Assembly: GCF_963675455.1 (NCBI RefSeq)
Contig: NZ_OY776217.1
Span: 3,272,001 to 3,336,000, forward strand
Direction of reading: 5' to 3'
Length of the DNA: 64,000 nt
From: Emcibacter sp.
GTDB lineage: Bacteria; Pseudomonadota; Alphaproteobacteria; Sphingomonadales; Emcibacteraceae
Part shown: piece after piece, positions 44,136-53,212 of the stretch
How the letters are laid out: each line of letters starts with the position of its first letter
Position numbering within the stretch: position 1 is the first letter of the stretch
The notes under the pieces: generated by a model
Told to the model about the DNA's origin: nothing
Seen by the model: only the letters and a program-made list of their open reading frames with translations
The model's database searches: none
Position numbers and translations under genes: made by a program

Positions 44136-44888
44136 ATGTTATCCGTTTCAGACTTGCAGCTTTTCGGGTCGACCGTCATGCCGGAGGATGATGTAACCAC
44201 CAATATCGGCGGGGCCATCAACGAGACCACCCTGGTCAGTTTTACGCCGCTGGATGCTGTCAGCACACTTGAGGTTGTTTCCGACGATGTGGCGGACAAC
44301 ACCCAACAGATCACGGTCACCGGCCGGGCCGCCGACGGGACGCTGATCAGCGACACGGTCGCCCTCAACGGCACAACGCCTGTCGCCATTACAGGCTCAT
44401 TTAAAACCCTTTTAAAAGCCATCCTGGACGGTGCCGCTGCAGGCAACGTGACCCTGCGCAAGACCGGCGATGCCGGGGATCTAATGATCTTCACGCCTGG
44501 TGTTTTGACCGTGCGCCGTCCGTTCATTAATGCGGCCGCAGAAGCCGCAGGCGGAGCCTCACGCGAATATCACGAAAAGGTATTCTACAAGAACGGCAGC
44601 GCCATCAACGCGCTTCTGACGGCCATTGTCGAACTGGTCGATGACCAGGGCGGCACCGTGACCTTTGGTCTTGAAGCCGCTCAGAACGGCAGCGGAGACA
44701 ATGGGGCGAACAACCGCCTGACCGCCCCGGCCGCGATCACCTTCGACGGCACCTCCAAAGCGGTGCCGGGCACTGACCTGGCCACAGCGTCCGCGATCGG
44801 CGTCTGGTTTAAGTTGACCCTGGCGGCTGGAGCGGCGGCCGGGAACGGCTCTTTCACGCCTAAAATCTCCGGAGCAACTGCCGCATGA
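44136..44888 (+). CDS. beta-rich virion protein, possible decoration or adaptor
   Basis: 250 residues, poor in charged clusters and rich in Thr, Val, Gly and Ala, as in beta-sandwich virion proteins. It starts two bases after the repeat protein and overlaps the next gene by four bases, so the three are co-translated. Function not recognised. Confidence 0.7.
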   Translation: MLSVSDLQLFGSTVMPEDDVTTNIGGAINETTLVSFTPLDAVSTLEVVSDDVADNTQQITVTGRAADGTLISDTVALNGTTPVAITGSFKTLLKAILDGAAAGNVTLRKTGDAGDLMIFTPGVLTVRRPFINAAAEAAGGASREYHEKVFYKNGSAINALLTAIVELVDDQGGTVTFGLEAAQNGSGDNGANNRLTAPAAITFDGTSKAVPGTDLATASAIGVWFKLTLAAGAAAGNGSFTPKISGATAA

Positions 44889-45619
44889 CCATTGTCCTGA
44901 CCAAACAGCCTTTGGAGAAGATGGCCTATAACCTGCCCTTTGATCTGGGAGAAAACGCCACGATTTCCTCTGTGGAAAGCGTTGATGTTGCGCCCAAGGG
45001 CAAGGTTGCGGCGGTCACGGCTCTTGAGGCAAGCGGTCTCAGGACAAATGGGGCAGTCGTCCAGTTCGATTTGACCGGTGGAACAGATGGGGAAACCTAC
45101 CTGATTACTGCCATCGCCCTGGACAACCAAGGCAACCGCATCCAGGAAGTAGCGGAGATCCGGGTGGAAGACTTCACCTGGTCAATTCCGGACAGCCAGG
45201 GTGTGCTGTATCTGACCCCGGCAGAGTATGTCACCCGCTTCGGTTATGACGAAACCGTCAATCTGGCGGATACCTACGACCTCGGCCGGATCGACAAGGA
45301 CCGTCTGGGTGCCCGTCTCCTGGAAGCCACGGCGACGGTGGACTCCTATGTGGGCAAGCGCTACATCACGCCGCTTGCGCCGGTGCCGGAAGTTATAAAG
45401 ATGATCACCGGAGATCTGGCCCGCTGGCTTTTGCATGGGGACGCCATGCTGGACTCCGTCAAGGACCGACGCAATGAAGCCCTGCGCCAGCTCAAGGATA
45501 TTTCCCTGGGAAATGCCGTCCTGTCCACACCGGTCAAGTCCTCCCGCGCCAATTCCGGATCCCCGGAATATTCCGCGCCGCCCAGGACTTTCAGCCGCGA
45601 CACGCTGGGAGGATACTAG
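44885..45619 (+). CDS. Mu gp36-like protein (DUF1320) with an extra N-terminal beta domain
   Basis: 244 residues. Residues about 110-200 match DUF1320 (LTPAEYVTRFGYDE, LLEATATVDSYVGKRYITPL, ITGDLARWLLHGD), the Mu gp36 head-tail connector type. The first 105 residues form an immunoglobulin-like beta domain not present in Mu gp36 itself. Acts in head completion. Confidence 0.85.
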   Translation: MTIVLTKQPLEKMAYNLPFDLGENATISSVESVDVAPKGKVAAVTALEASGLRTNGAVVQFDLTGGTDGETYLITAIALDNQGNRIQEVAEIRVEDFTWSIPDSQGVLYLTPAEYVTRFGYDETVNLADTYDLGRIDKDRLGARLLEATATVDSYVGKRYITPLAPVPEVIKMITGDLARWLLHGDAMLDSVKDRRNEALRQLKDISLGNAVLSTPVKSSRANSGSPEYSAPPRTFSRDTLGGY

Positions 45620-46054
45620 ATGACCGGCCTGGTGATCACAGTAGACGACAGCCATTTCCAGGAATACCTGCAGGCCCTGGCAGGCAAGCTGGATGATATG
45701 TATCCGGTCATGGAGACCATTTCCTCCTATCTGGAAACCAGCACAAAGCTTCGCTTTGAAACAGGTATCGGCCCTGACGGCCAGCCATGGAAGCCGTCAA
45801 TTCGCGCCCAGAAGACGGGCGGGCAAACCCTGGTCAAGGAAACTTACCTGCTGGGCAGCGTTGTGAGCGCCGCCAATAGCACTGAAGCCATGGCGGGTTC
45901 AAACATGATCTATGCGCGTATTCACCAGTTTGGTGGTCAGACCGGCCGCAATCATGCCGTCACTCTGCCTGCGCGTCCCATGTTCGGCCTCGACGATGTC
46001 GACAATGCCGAAATTACAGACACCCTTGTTGAATATCTGACGGAGGCGGCATGA
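45620..46054 (+). CDS. phage virion morphogenesis protein (Mu gpG/P2 gpS-like)
   Basis: 144 residues. RFETGIGPDGQPWKPSIRAQK and the C-terminal IHQFGGQTGR...LPARPMFGLD are signature segments of the family. Required for tail completion or head-tail joining. Starts directly at the end of the gp36-like gene. Confidence 0.92.
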   Translation: MTGLVITVDDSHFQEYLQALAGKLDDMYPVMETISSYLETSTKLRFETGIGPDGQPWKPSIRAQKTGGQTLVKETYLLGSVVSAANSTEAMAGSNMIYARIHQFGGQTGRNHAVTLPARPMFGLDDVDNAEITDTLVEYLTEAA

Positions 46055-46599
46055 GACTTGATCCTCTGACAGACTTGCTCAAAAAAGCCCTGCCGGACTT
46101 TAAAAACATCGGCGGCGCGACGGACTTTGTCCAGGTAAAAAGCAACGCCGCGACCTATCCGGCCATGTTCGTCATCCCGTTGAGCGAGACGGGCGGCAAA
46201 AACACCGTGGAAGGCGGCACCCTGCAGCCCATCAAAAGCCAGTTCGGCGTTGTCCTGGGCCTGAAGGCCACCGGCACCCGCAAAGCCAGGGATTATACGA
46301 TTGACAGCCTGGCAGACCTCAAGATGGAGATCCGCGCCGCCCTGATCGGTCAAAAGCATCCGGACTTCAGTTATGCCATTGAGTGGGTCCGCGCCCAGCT
46401 TCTGCCGACCAAGGAAACCGGCGTGATCTGGTGGCAAGAACAATTCTCCGTCTCCGGCTGGCTTCGCCGCGCCCAGGCACAGGAGTCCGGTGTGGCCGCC
46501 GACCAGGTCTATCTCGGCTATGCACCGGAGATCGGTCCGGACAACGTCGACAAATATACGGAAGTGACAGCAGCTCAACTGGAGGCAATCGGTGGATAG
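46051..46599 (+). CDS. tail terminator-like protein (gp37 type)
   Basis: 182 residues. Compact alpha/beta protein with a conserved FGVVLGLKATG strand and DSLADLKMEIRAALIG helix. Position between the morphogenesis protein and baseplate V matches gp37-like tail terminators. Overlaps both neighbours. Confidence 0.78.
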   Translation: MRLDPLTDLLKKALPDFKNIGGATDFVQVKSNAATYPAMFVIPLSETGGKNTVEGGTLQPIKSQFGVVLGLKATGTRKARDYTIDSLADLKMEIRAALIGQKHPDFSYAIEWVRAQLLPTKETGVIWWQEQFSVSGWLRRAQAQESGVAADQVYLGYAPEIGPDNVDKYTEVTAAQLEAIGG

Positions 46600-47173
46600 T
46601 ATTCGAGAAATCACCGAGCTGCAGCGGCTTCTGACCAGCATGATCCGGATCGGCAAAGTGGTTGCCGCCGATTATGCGGCCGCCAGGGTAACCGTGCAAA
46701 TCGGCGACATCACCACAGCGCCGCTTCCCTTCATGACCCAGCGGGCCGGGGAAAACCGCAACTGGTCGCCGGTCGAGGTGGGCGAGCAGGTGTTGCTGGT
46801 GTGCCCGTCAGGAGATATCGACCAGGCGGTGGTGGTCGGCAGCCTTTACCAGACCAGCTACCCGGCTCCCCAGTCCCTGCCCACTGTGACCACAATGGTT
46901 TTCAAGGATGGGGCGGAGATCGAGTATGACCGGGTTACACACAAACTGGTGGCCAACCTGCCCAGCGGCGGCACCTTCGATGTGACGGCCGATGGTGGTA
47001 TTACCCTGAATGGCGATGTCACCATCAACGGTAATACGGCTGTTAACGGCGATGTAAATGTCGACGGCCTTATTGACGCCACCGGCGAAATCACCGGCAG
47101 CGGTATCGACCTGTCAACGCACACCCATAGCGGTGTTGCCAGCGGATCCTCAAGCACAGGAGGGCCGCAGTAA
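46592..47173 (+). CDS. V: baseplate assembly protein V (spike)
   Basis: 193 residues. OB-fold N-terminus (RIGKVVAADYAAARVTVQIG, VGEQVLLVCPSGD) and a beta-helical C-terminal needle with repeated NGDVTINGNTAVNGDVNVDG. The C-terminal HTHSG motif probably binds a metal at the spike tip. P2 gpV type. Confidence 0.94.
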   Translation: MDSIREITELQRLLTSMIRIGKVVAADYAAARVTVQIGDITTAPLPFMTQRAGENRNWSPVEVGEQVLLVCPSGDIDQAVVVGSLYQTSYPAPQSLPTVTTMVFKDGAEIEYDRVTHKLVANLPSGGTFDVTADGGITLNGDVTINGNTAVNGDVNVDGLIDATGEITGSGIDLSTHTHSGVASGSSSTGGPQ

Positions 47174-47511
47174 TGGGTACGGGTATGCATCGGGAAACCG
47201 GCGAGGCTCTGACAGGCGTGGACCTGGTCCGCCAGAACATCATCGACGTACTGACTACGCCCAAAGGCACCAGACGCCGCCTGCGCGGCTATGGCTCACG
47301 GCTGTTTAGCCTGGTCGACGCACCGCTGAACACTGACACCATTCTGGAGATCAATGTGGCGGTTGCAGAAGCCCTGGACGCCTGGGTGCCGGATTTCGCT
47401 CTGGACCAGGTCAAAGTGCTGAGTTCTGAACAAGGCAAAGCAGAACTTGAATTGACCGGCAGTTATTTGGTCGATGGGTCTAAAGTCACGCTTGAGGGGA
47501 TTGTTGTATGA
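47173..47511 (+). CDS. W: baseplate protein W (gp25-like)
   Basis: 112 residues. VRQNIIDVLTTPKGTRRRLRGYGSRLF is the gpW/gp25 signature. Baseplate wedge component. One-base overlap with V. Confidence 0.93.
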   Translation: MGTGMHRETGEALTGVDLVRQNIIDVLTTPKGTRRRLRGYGSRLFSLVDAPLNTDTILEINVAVAEALDAWVPDFALDQVKVLSSEQGKAELELTGSYLVDGSKVTLEGIVV

Positions 47512-48383
47512 CCAGGATTAATCTCAGCTCCCTCCCGGCTCCGGACATCATCCAGCAGCTCGACTATAACACCATCCTGATCAGGATGCGCGACCGGCTG
47601 ATTGAGATCCTTCCGGCCCTGGACGGGCTGACTGAGGCGGATCCGGCAAACGCCATCCTCGAGGTAGTCGCCGAAGCGGAATTCTTGTTGCGGCAGCAAG
47701 CCAACGATCATGGACGGGGATTGCTGCTGGCCTATGCCACCGGCAACAATCTGGACCAGTTGGCCGCCTTCTACAACATCGAACGCCTGGTGGTGGATCC
47801 CGGCGATGCCAACGCCATTCCGCCGATTGCCCCGACTTATGAAACAGACGAGCGCCTGCGCGACCGGATCCTGCTGGCCTTTGAGGGACAGTCCACGGCC
47901 GGGCCTATCGGTTCCTACAAGTTCCACGGCTTGTCTGCAGACGGCCTGGTCAAGGACATTGCGGTCGAAAGTCCGTCTGCTGGTGTTGTGGACGTGACCG
48001 TGTTGTCCACCGAAGGGAACGGAACACCGACCCAGCAAATCATCGACAATGTGACGGCCGCTTTGAACGGCGACGATGTCCGCCCGCTCACCGACCAGGT
48101 CAATGTCCAACCCGCAACGATTACCACCTATGCCGTTGATGCCACATTGACGATCGGCGAAGGTCCGGACGCCACTGTTGTGAAGGCGCAGGCCGAGGCG
48201 GCTGTGCAAGCCTATGTGACAGAACGGCACCGGATCGGGGCCACGGTTTCCCTGTCCGGGATCTACGGGGCGCTGCATCAGAGCGGTGTGGAGCTGGTGA
48301 CCCTGACCGCGCCGGTCGCTGACATCGTGCCAAACAGTGTCACGGCGGCCTATTGCAACTCAATCACGGTGGGAGTGGCCTAA
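47508..48383 (+). CDS. J: baseplate protein J
   Basis: 291 residues with the Baseplate_J pattern, including LLLAYATGNNLDQLAAFYNI and TDERLRDRILLAFEG. Overlaps W by four bases. Confidence 0.94.
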   Translation: MTRINLSSLPAPDIIQQLDYNTILIRMRDRLIEILPALDGLTEADPANAILEVVAEAEFLLRQQANDHGRGLLLAYATGNNLDQLAAFYNIERLVVDPGDANAIPPIAPTYETDERLRDRILLAFEGQSTAGPIGSYKFHGLSADGLVKDIAVESPSAGVVDVTVLSTEGNGTPTQQIIDNVTAALNGDDVRPLTDQVNVQPATITTYAVDATLTIGEGPDATVVKAQAEAAVQAYVTERHRIGATVSLSGIYGALHQSGVELVTLTAPVADIVPNSVTAAYCNSITVGVA

Positions 48384-48919
48384 TGGAAACCATGCTGCCC
48401 ATTAACGCCACTGAGGCCATGCACGCCCTCGAGGAGGTCGGCCGGGCTGACCAGAATGTCACCATCGACATTGCAAGCCTCTGGAACCCCCAGACCTGCC
48501 CGGCTGCTTTGCTGCCCTGGCTGGCTTATGCGGTCTCTGTCGACCAGTGGGAAGTTACCTGGACCGAAGCCCAGAAGCGGGCGGCCATCACCGAGGCCAT
48601 CACCATTCACCGGACCAAAGGGACAATCGGAGCCTTGCGCCGGGCCATGGCGCTATTCGGGGCCGCCATCACCATTACGGAATGGTGGCAAAAAACGCCT
48701 GCCGGAGACCCGCACACCTTCGATGTGACCATCGCGCTCGGCGGCGATGTTCCGGCCACCCAGGATGTCCTGGACAGGATCCAGGCGGCCATCGACCGGG
48801 TGAAGCCGGTGCGCAGCCATTACACGCTCATCACCTCCCAGCAGGTCGTGGTGAATATGGAAAGCGCCGTGGTGGTTTGGCCCCTGACAATGTTGAACGC
48901 AGAAGTGAGGTTGAGTTAA
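48383..48919 (+). CDS. I: tail protein I
   Basis: 178 residues from the ATG at 48383, overlapping the J stop codon by one base. ALLPWLAYAVSVDQWEVTWTEAQKRAAI and the HRTKGTIGALRRAM segment are typical of P2 gpI. Baseplate component contacting the fibre. Confidence 0.93.
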   Translation: METMLPINATEAMHALEEVGRADQNVTIDIASLWNPQTCPAALLPWLAYAVSVDQWEVTWTEAQKRAAITEAITIHRTKGTIGALRRAMALFGAAITITEWWQKTPAGDPHTFDVTIALGGDVPATQDVLDRIQAAIDRVKPVRSHYTLITSQQVVVNMESAVVVWPLTMLNAEVRLS

Positions 48920-50521
48920 ATGCCCGTAATTGAAGCAATCATAACAGATGCAGGCCGCCAGGCGGCCAACGATGCCGCCGAGAACGGGTTTTCTGTTGAA
49001 ATCACCCATTTCGCCATCGGCACTGGCTACACTGCGCCCGATGCCTCGCTCACGGCACTGGTAACACCGCTCAAGAACCTGACGGTCGACCCAGGCGCGG
49101 AGATCCAGCCTCATGTGGCGCATCTCACATCAATCGACAGTTCCGAGGATGCCTACACCGTCACGGAGTTTGGCTTGCTTCTCTCGGACGGCACTCTGTT
49201 CGCCTATTATGCGGCCGGTGGTGCCACCATTGCTGACAAGACGGCCTATACCCAGTTCCCCATCGCACTGGATGTGGTCCTGGACACGCTGACACCGGGC
49301 AGTGTCACCGTTTCCGGAAATACCGGATTTTCCCTGCCTGATGCCAGCGAGACAACGCCGGGCCAGGTGCAGATGGCCACATCCGCCGAAACGGTATTGT
49401 TCGCCATCGACTATAAGGCGGTTTCTCCCAAGAGCCTGCAGGCCGCTCTGCAGTGGGACTATATCCAGGGCAAGCCAGCACAGTATTCAGTAGAGGCGCA
49501 CATCCATGATGCCTCTGACATTACCTCGGGCACCTTGAACAAAGACCGCCTACCCACGGCCTCAACCACAGCCAAGGGTGCGCTTGAAATTGCCACCAAC
49601 ACGGAAACGCTGGCTGGAACACTAAGCAACCGGATCGTCACTCCAGCCGGGCTTAAATATGTGTTTAAATGGGAAAACCTGCAGAACATCCCCACCGGCG
49701 TATCAAGGATAAACACCCTGTCGGTTTCCTATGGCTCTGTAGATATCCAGGGATCCGCAAACGGCTACGCCGGGATTCACTTTACCGCAGCAGGCCGGAT
49801 CCTGATGGTATCGGCCACTGTGCAGGGATTTTATACCGGCGATGCCTGGCAGTGGTATTTCAGCAACGGTGTTTTACGTGAAGGAAAGGTCCCTTGGGGG
49901 CAATTAATCGAAGTGCCGAATGCTTCGACAACTGTCAAGGGGCCTGTTGAGTTGGCAACTGCCGCCGAAACTATTCTTGGTCAGGACGCAACGCGAGCTG
50001 TAACACCAGCCGCTCTCATCGCGCTACTCGACTTGATAGTCCCCATTGGTTTTGTTGCCGAGTATTACGGGAACCCGGCCAACCTACCATCTAACTGGCA
50101 AATTTGTGATGGCACAAATGGTACACCGAACACACTAAACAAAGTCACAGTTGGTGCTGGTGGAGCTTACAGTCTGGGCCAATCGGTCGGGGCTGACTCG
50201 AAAAACACCGGTTCTGGTGGAACTCATAACCACACTGGCTCTATCAGTGTGACGATCGGCGGCACGACACTGACCGTCAACCAGATGCCTTCTCACCGAC
50301 ATCAGCTAGACGGCAGAACCGACGGTAGCGGAGGCATCCTCAATATCGATAATAGCAGTGGCACTCTCCGTTACGACTACACCGGTTATGAAGGTGGCAG
50401 CCAGTCCCATAATCACTCTGCCAGCGGCTCGGTCACCATCAACAATGGCGGTGCCCATACTCACTCTGTCGACGTGCGCCAGGCTAGTATCGCCTTATAC
50501 AAAATCATGAGGGTTGCCTAA
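48920..50521 (+). CDS. tail fibre protein with phage collar domain
   Basis: 533 residues. The N-terminal DUF3751-like part (ITDAGRQAANDAAENGF) attaches to the baseplate. Three fibre repeats of the type ASTTxKGxVELATxAET...RAVTPA occur at about residues 140-165, 210-245 and 330-370. A C-terminal collar region has a GTHNHTGSISV histidine motif and a terminal beta domain. It sets host range. Confidence 0.9.
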   Translation: MPVIEAIITDAGRQAANDAAENGFSVEITHFAIGTGYTAPDASLTALVTPLKNLTVDPGAEIQPHVAHLTSIDSSEDAYTVTEFGLLLSDGTLFAYYAAGGATIADKTAYTQFPIALDVVLDTLTPGSVTVSGNTGFSLPDASETTPGQVQMATSAETVLFAIDYKAVSPKSLQAALQWDYIQGKPAQYSVEAHIHDASDITSGTLNKDRLPTASTTAKGALEIATNTETLAGTLSNRIVTPAGLKYVFKWENLQNIPTGVSRINTLSVSYGSVDIQGSANGYAGIHFTAAGRILMVSATVQGFYTGDAWQWYFSNGVLREGKVPWGQLIEVPNASTTVKGPVELATAAETILGQDATRAVTPAALIALLDLIVPIGFVAEYYGNPANLPSNWQICDGTNGTPNTLNKVTVGAGGAYSLGQSVGADSKNTGSGGTHNHTGSISVTIGGTTLTVNQMPSHRHQLDGRTDGSGGILNIDNSSGTLRYDYTGYEGGSQSHNHSASGSVTINNGGAHTHSVDVRQASIALYKIMRVA

Positions 50522-51129
50522 TGAAAGTTTCCATTATCACAGAAGATAATCGCGTGATCATTGACGGCCAGGTCGTCGTGATCCCGCACCTGGAAGATCA
50601 CCTGCAGGACAACATCCGCGCAGTGCAGATCAACGGCAATACCGTCGAGGTCGAGTATCTGGATGACACGCCCAACCGGACGGACATCCTCGTCGCCGCC
50701 TTTCAGAATGTGATCAACATGGCCCAGGCCATCCTGGACACACCGCCCCCGGAACCGACCCTGGAGGAGCTGCAGACCGCCGTTTGCCAGGATATCAACC
50801 TGTATCGTGACCATCTGCTGGATGTCGGCTTCGCATACCAGGGAAAGAATTTTGCCCTGGATGACGGCAGCCAGGTCAAATGGACGGCCATCTTTAACCT
50901 GGCCAGCTATGCCAAAAGCCTGGGCGCACCATTCTCCCAGGAGATCATCGCCACAGACAACAGCCTGTTAGCCATTAATGCTGACCAGGCCATTGAATTC
51001 GCCTTGCTTGCCGCCGCCCGCACCGGGGAGATCATGCTGGCAGGACGCAATCACAAGGACGCCGTCCTTGAGCTAACCACCAATGAAGCTGTGAGTAGCT
51101 ATGACTACTCAGGCGATTGGACAAACTAA
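50521..51129 (+). CDS. tail fibre assembly/DUF4376-like protein
   Basis: 202 residues. The C-terminal half (YRDHLLDVGFAYQGKNFALDD through EIMLAGRNH) matches DUF4376, common after fibre genes and possibly a fibre chaperone. One-base overlap with the fibre gene. Confidence 0.8.
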   Translation: MKVSIITEDNRVIIDGQVVVIPHLEDHLQDNIRAVQINGNTVEVEYLDDTPNRTDILVAAFQNVINMAQAILDTPPPEPTLEELQTAVCQDINLYRDHLLDVGFAYQGKNFALDDGSQVKWTAIFNLASYAKSLGAPFSQEIIATDNSLLAINADQAIEFALLAAARTGEIMLAGRNHKDAVLELTTNEAVSSYDYSGDWTN

Positions 51130-51140
51130 GGAGACTAAAC

Positions 51141-52307
51141 GTGCCTTACTACCATGGAGTAGAAGTAATTGAACTGGCCAGCGGATCCCGTCCGATCCGC
51201 ACCGTGGCCTCAAGTGTTATCGGCTTGATCGGAACGGCTCCGGATGCTGACGCCGGTGCGTTCCCTCTTAACACACCGGTCATGGTGACCGGTCGCACAG
51301 AAGCCGCCAACCTCGGCAATACCGGCACCCTTTCCGCCGCTGTTGACGGGATCTTTGACCAGACCGGCGCGGTGGTCGTTGTAGTTCGTGTTGACGAAGG
51401 TGCCGACGAGACTGAAACTCTGGCCAATGTGGTCGGCGGTGTCGATGCCGGTACAGAAGAACGCACAGGTGTTCATGCCTTCATCGATGCCCAGATTGAA
51501 CTCAACCTGGTGCCACGCATCCTGATTGCGCCAGGCTGGACCCATCAGCGTCCAGGAGCATCCGCAAACCCGGTTGTTGCTGAACTGCAGGGCCTGGCGG
51601 AACGTTTCCGGGCGGTGATCTTTGCTGATTGCCCAAACACCACAGACGCAGATGCCATTACTTATAAAAATGACTGGGGAAGTGGTCTGATCAGGGTGCT
51701 TGACCCTTGGGTCAAGGTGCTGTCAGGGGAAACAGTTGTAGAAGAGCCGCTGAGCGCCAGGGCCGCAGGTTTGAGAGCAAAAGTGGACAACGAAAAGGGT
51801 TTCTGGTGGTCAGACAGCAACCAGGTAATCAATGGCATCATCGGCACTGCCCGGCCCATTGACTATATCCCTGGTGATTCCAGTTCTCGGGCCAACTATC
51901 TCAACGAGAATAACATCACCACCGTCATTCGTCTGGACGGATATCGCCTCTGGGGCGGTCGCACCACGTCTGCAGATCCTGTCTGGTCTTTCCTCTCCGT
52001 TCGCCGCACGGCTCACATCATCGAGGACAGCATCCAGAGGGGCCATCTCTGGGCCATCGACCGTCCGATCACCAAGACCTATGTCGAGGATGTGGCGGAA
52101 GGCGTCAACGCCTACCTACGCAGCCTCGAAGCCCAGGGAGCCATCCTGGGCGGGGAATGTGTTCCGAACAACGAACTCAACACATCGGAAAATATCGAAG
52201 CCGGGAAGGTCTATTTTGACTTTGATTTCCGTCCGCCGACCGATGCGGAACATATCACATTCCGGGCATCCATCAACGACTCCTACTTTGAAAGGATCAC
52301 ATCATGA
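51141..52307 (+). CDS. FI: tail sheath protein (P2 FI)
   Basis: 388 residues from GTG 51141, preceded by AAGGAGAC. VIELASGSRPIRTVASSVIGLIGTAPDA opens the sheath family, and the C-terminal FRPPTDAEHITFRASI is conserved. An in-frame start 24 bases upstream lies inside the previous gene. Contractile sheath, which makes this phage a myovirus. Confidence 0.95.
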   Translation: MPYYHGVEVIELASGSRPIRTVASSVIGLIGTAPDADAGAFPLNTPVMVTGRTEAANLGNTGTLSAAVDGIFDQTGAVVVVVRVDEGADETETLANVVGGVDAGTEERTGVHAFIDAQIELNLVPRILIAPGWTHQRPGASANPVVAELQGLAERFRAVIFADCPNTTDADAITYKNDWGSGLIRVLDPWVKVLSGETVVEEPLSARAAGLRAKVDNEKGFWWSDSNQVINGIIGTARPIDYIPGDSSSRANYLNENNITTVIRLDGYRLWGGRTTSADPVWSFLSVRRTAHIIEDSIQRGHLWAIDRPITKTYVEDVAEGVNAYLRSLEAQGAILGGECVPNNELNTSENIEAGKVYFDFDFRPPTDAEHITFRASINDSYFERITS

Positions 52308-52810
52308 GTTTACCTCGTGTCATAACAGCGTTTCAGCTTTTTGTTGACGGCCGTGGCATGCTCGGCAAGACCGAGAAAGTCACCCTGCCAAACCTCGAAA
52401 TCGAAACAGAGGAATACCGGGGCGGCGGCATGGACCTGCCGATCGAACTTGACCAGGGCATGAAAGCCATGGAGATGAGCTTCATGCATGCCGAGTTTGA
52501 TCCGGATCTGGCCAAGCTTTTTGGTCTCCGGAACGGCAATACAATCCCCTTTACGGTGCGAGCCGCTAGTGAAGACGACGAAGGAAACGTAATTCCTGTT
52601 GTCATCCAGGGCCGGGGCAAGCTTAAGGGCCTGGACCTTGGCGACCTGGAACCCGGCAAAAAAGGGGCCGTCGACTTCTCTGTCGCGCTCCGTTACTTCA
52701 AGCTGACCATTGATGGTTCGAATGTGATCGAAATCGACGCCGAGAATGGCAAGCGGATCATCGACGGCGTGGACCAGTTGTCCGAGCGCCGTGCCGCGAT
52801 AGGAGTGTAA
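52304..52810 (+). CDS. FII: tail tube protein (P2 FII)
   Basis: 168 residues. LPRVITAFQLFVDGRGMLG and EEYRGGGMDLPIELDQGMKAME are signature segments. Overlaps the sheath gene by four bases. Confidence 0.95.
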   Translation: MSLPRVITAFQLFVDGRGMLGKTEKVTLPNLEIETEEYRGGGMDLPIELDQGMKAMEMSFMHAEFDPDLAKLFGLRNGNTIPFTVRAASEDDEGNVIPVVIQGRGKLKGLDLGDLEPGKKGAVDFSVALRYFKLTIDGSNVIEIDAENGKRIIDGVDQLSERRAAIGV

Positions 52811-52811
52811 T

Positions 52812-53066
52812 ATGAGCGATCCGATTACACTCGACTACGAGGTTGAAGTTAATGGCGAGAAAATCACAAGTCTCACCATGCGCCGCCCGAAAGTTCGCGA
52901 TGATCTTGCCATGGACAGCCACAAAGGGACGGCGGCGGAAAAGGAGATATTCCTGTTCGCCAACCTCTGCGACGTGTCCATGGATGTTATCTGCGACCTG
53001 GACCAAGGCGCTGATTACACAAAACTCCAGGAGAAATACTCCGGTTTTTTCGGCTCGAAGAAGTAG
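52812..53066 (+). CDS. E: tail assembly chaperone E (P2 gpE/Mu gp41-like)
   Basis: 84 residues. The TLDYEVEVNGEKITSLTMRRPKVRDDLA pattern is that of P2 gpE-type chaperones. A slippery T TTT TTC (53045-53051) occurs near the end, allowing an alternative longer product. Confidence 0.9.
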   Translation: MSDPITLDYEVEVNGEKITSLTMRRPKVRDDLAMDSHKGTAAEKEIFLFANLCDVSMDVICDLDQGADYTKLQEKYSGFFGSKK

Positions 53067-53212
53067 ATCTTGAGGAGAACCTGGCTGTATGCGCCATGAT
53101 CCTGAACCAACCCTATTCCGAAATGATGGACTGGTCCCACGAGCAATTGCGGGACCGGACCAACATGGCTGTGCGCCTTCTAAAAATAAGCAGGAGCAAC
53201 AGCAATGAATGA
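52812..53212 (+). CDS. tail assembly chaperone E+E' by programmed -1 frameshift
   Basis: Slipping one base back at T TTT TTC (53045-53051) reads on from 53051 for 53 codons (LEENLAVCAMILNQPYSEMM to KISRSNSNE) to the TGA at 53210. The total is about 133 residues. The conserved MDWSHEQLRDRTNMAVRLL tail is that of P2 E'. The frame has no start of its own, so frameshifting is the natural way to express it. Confidence 0.85.
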
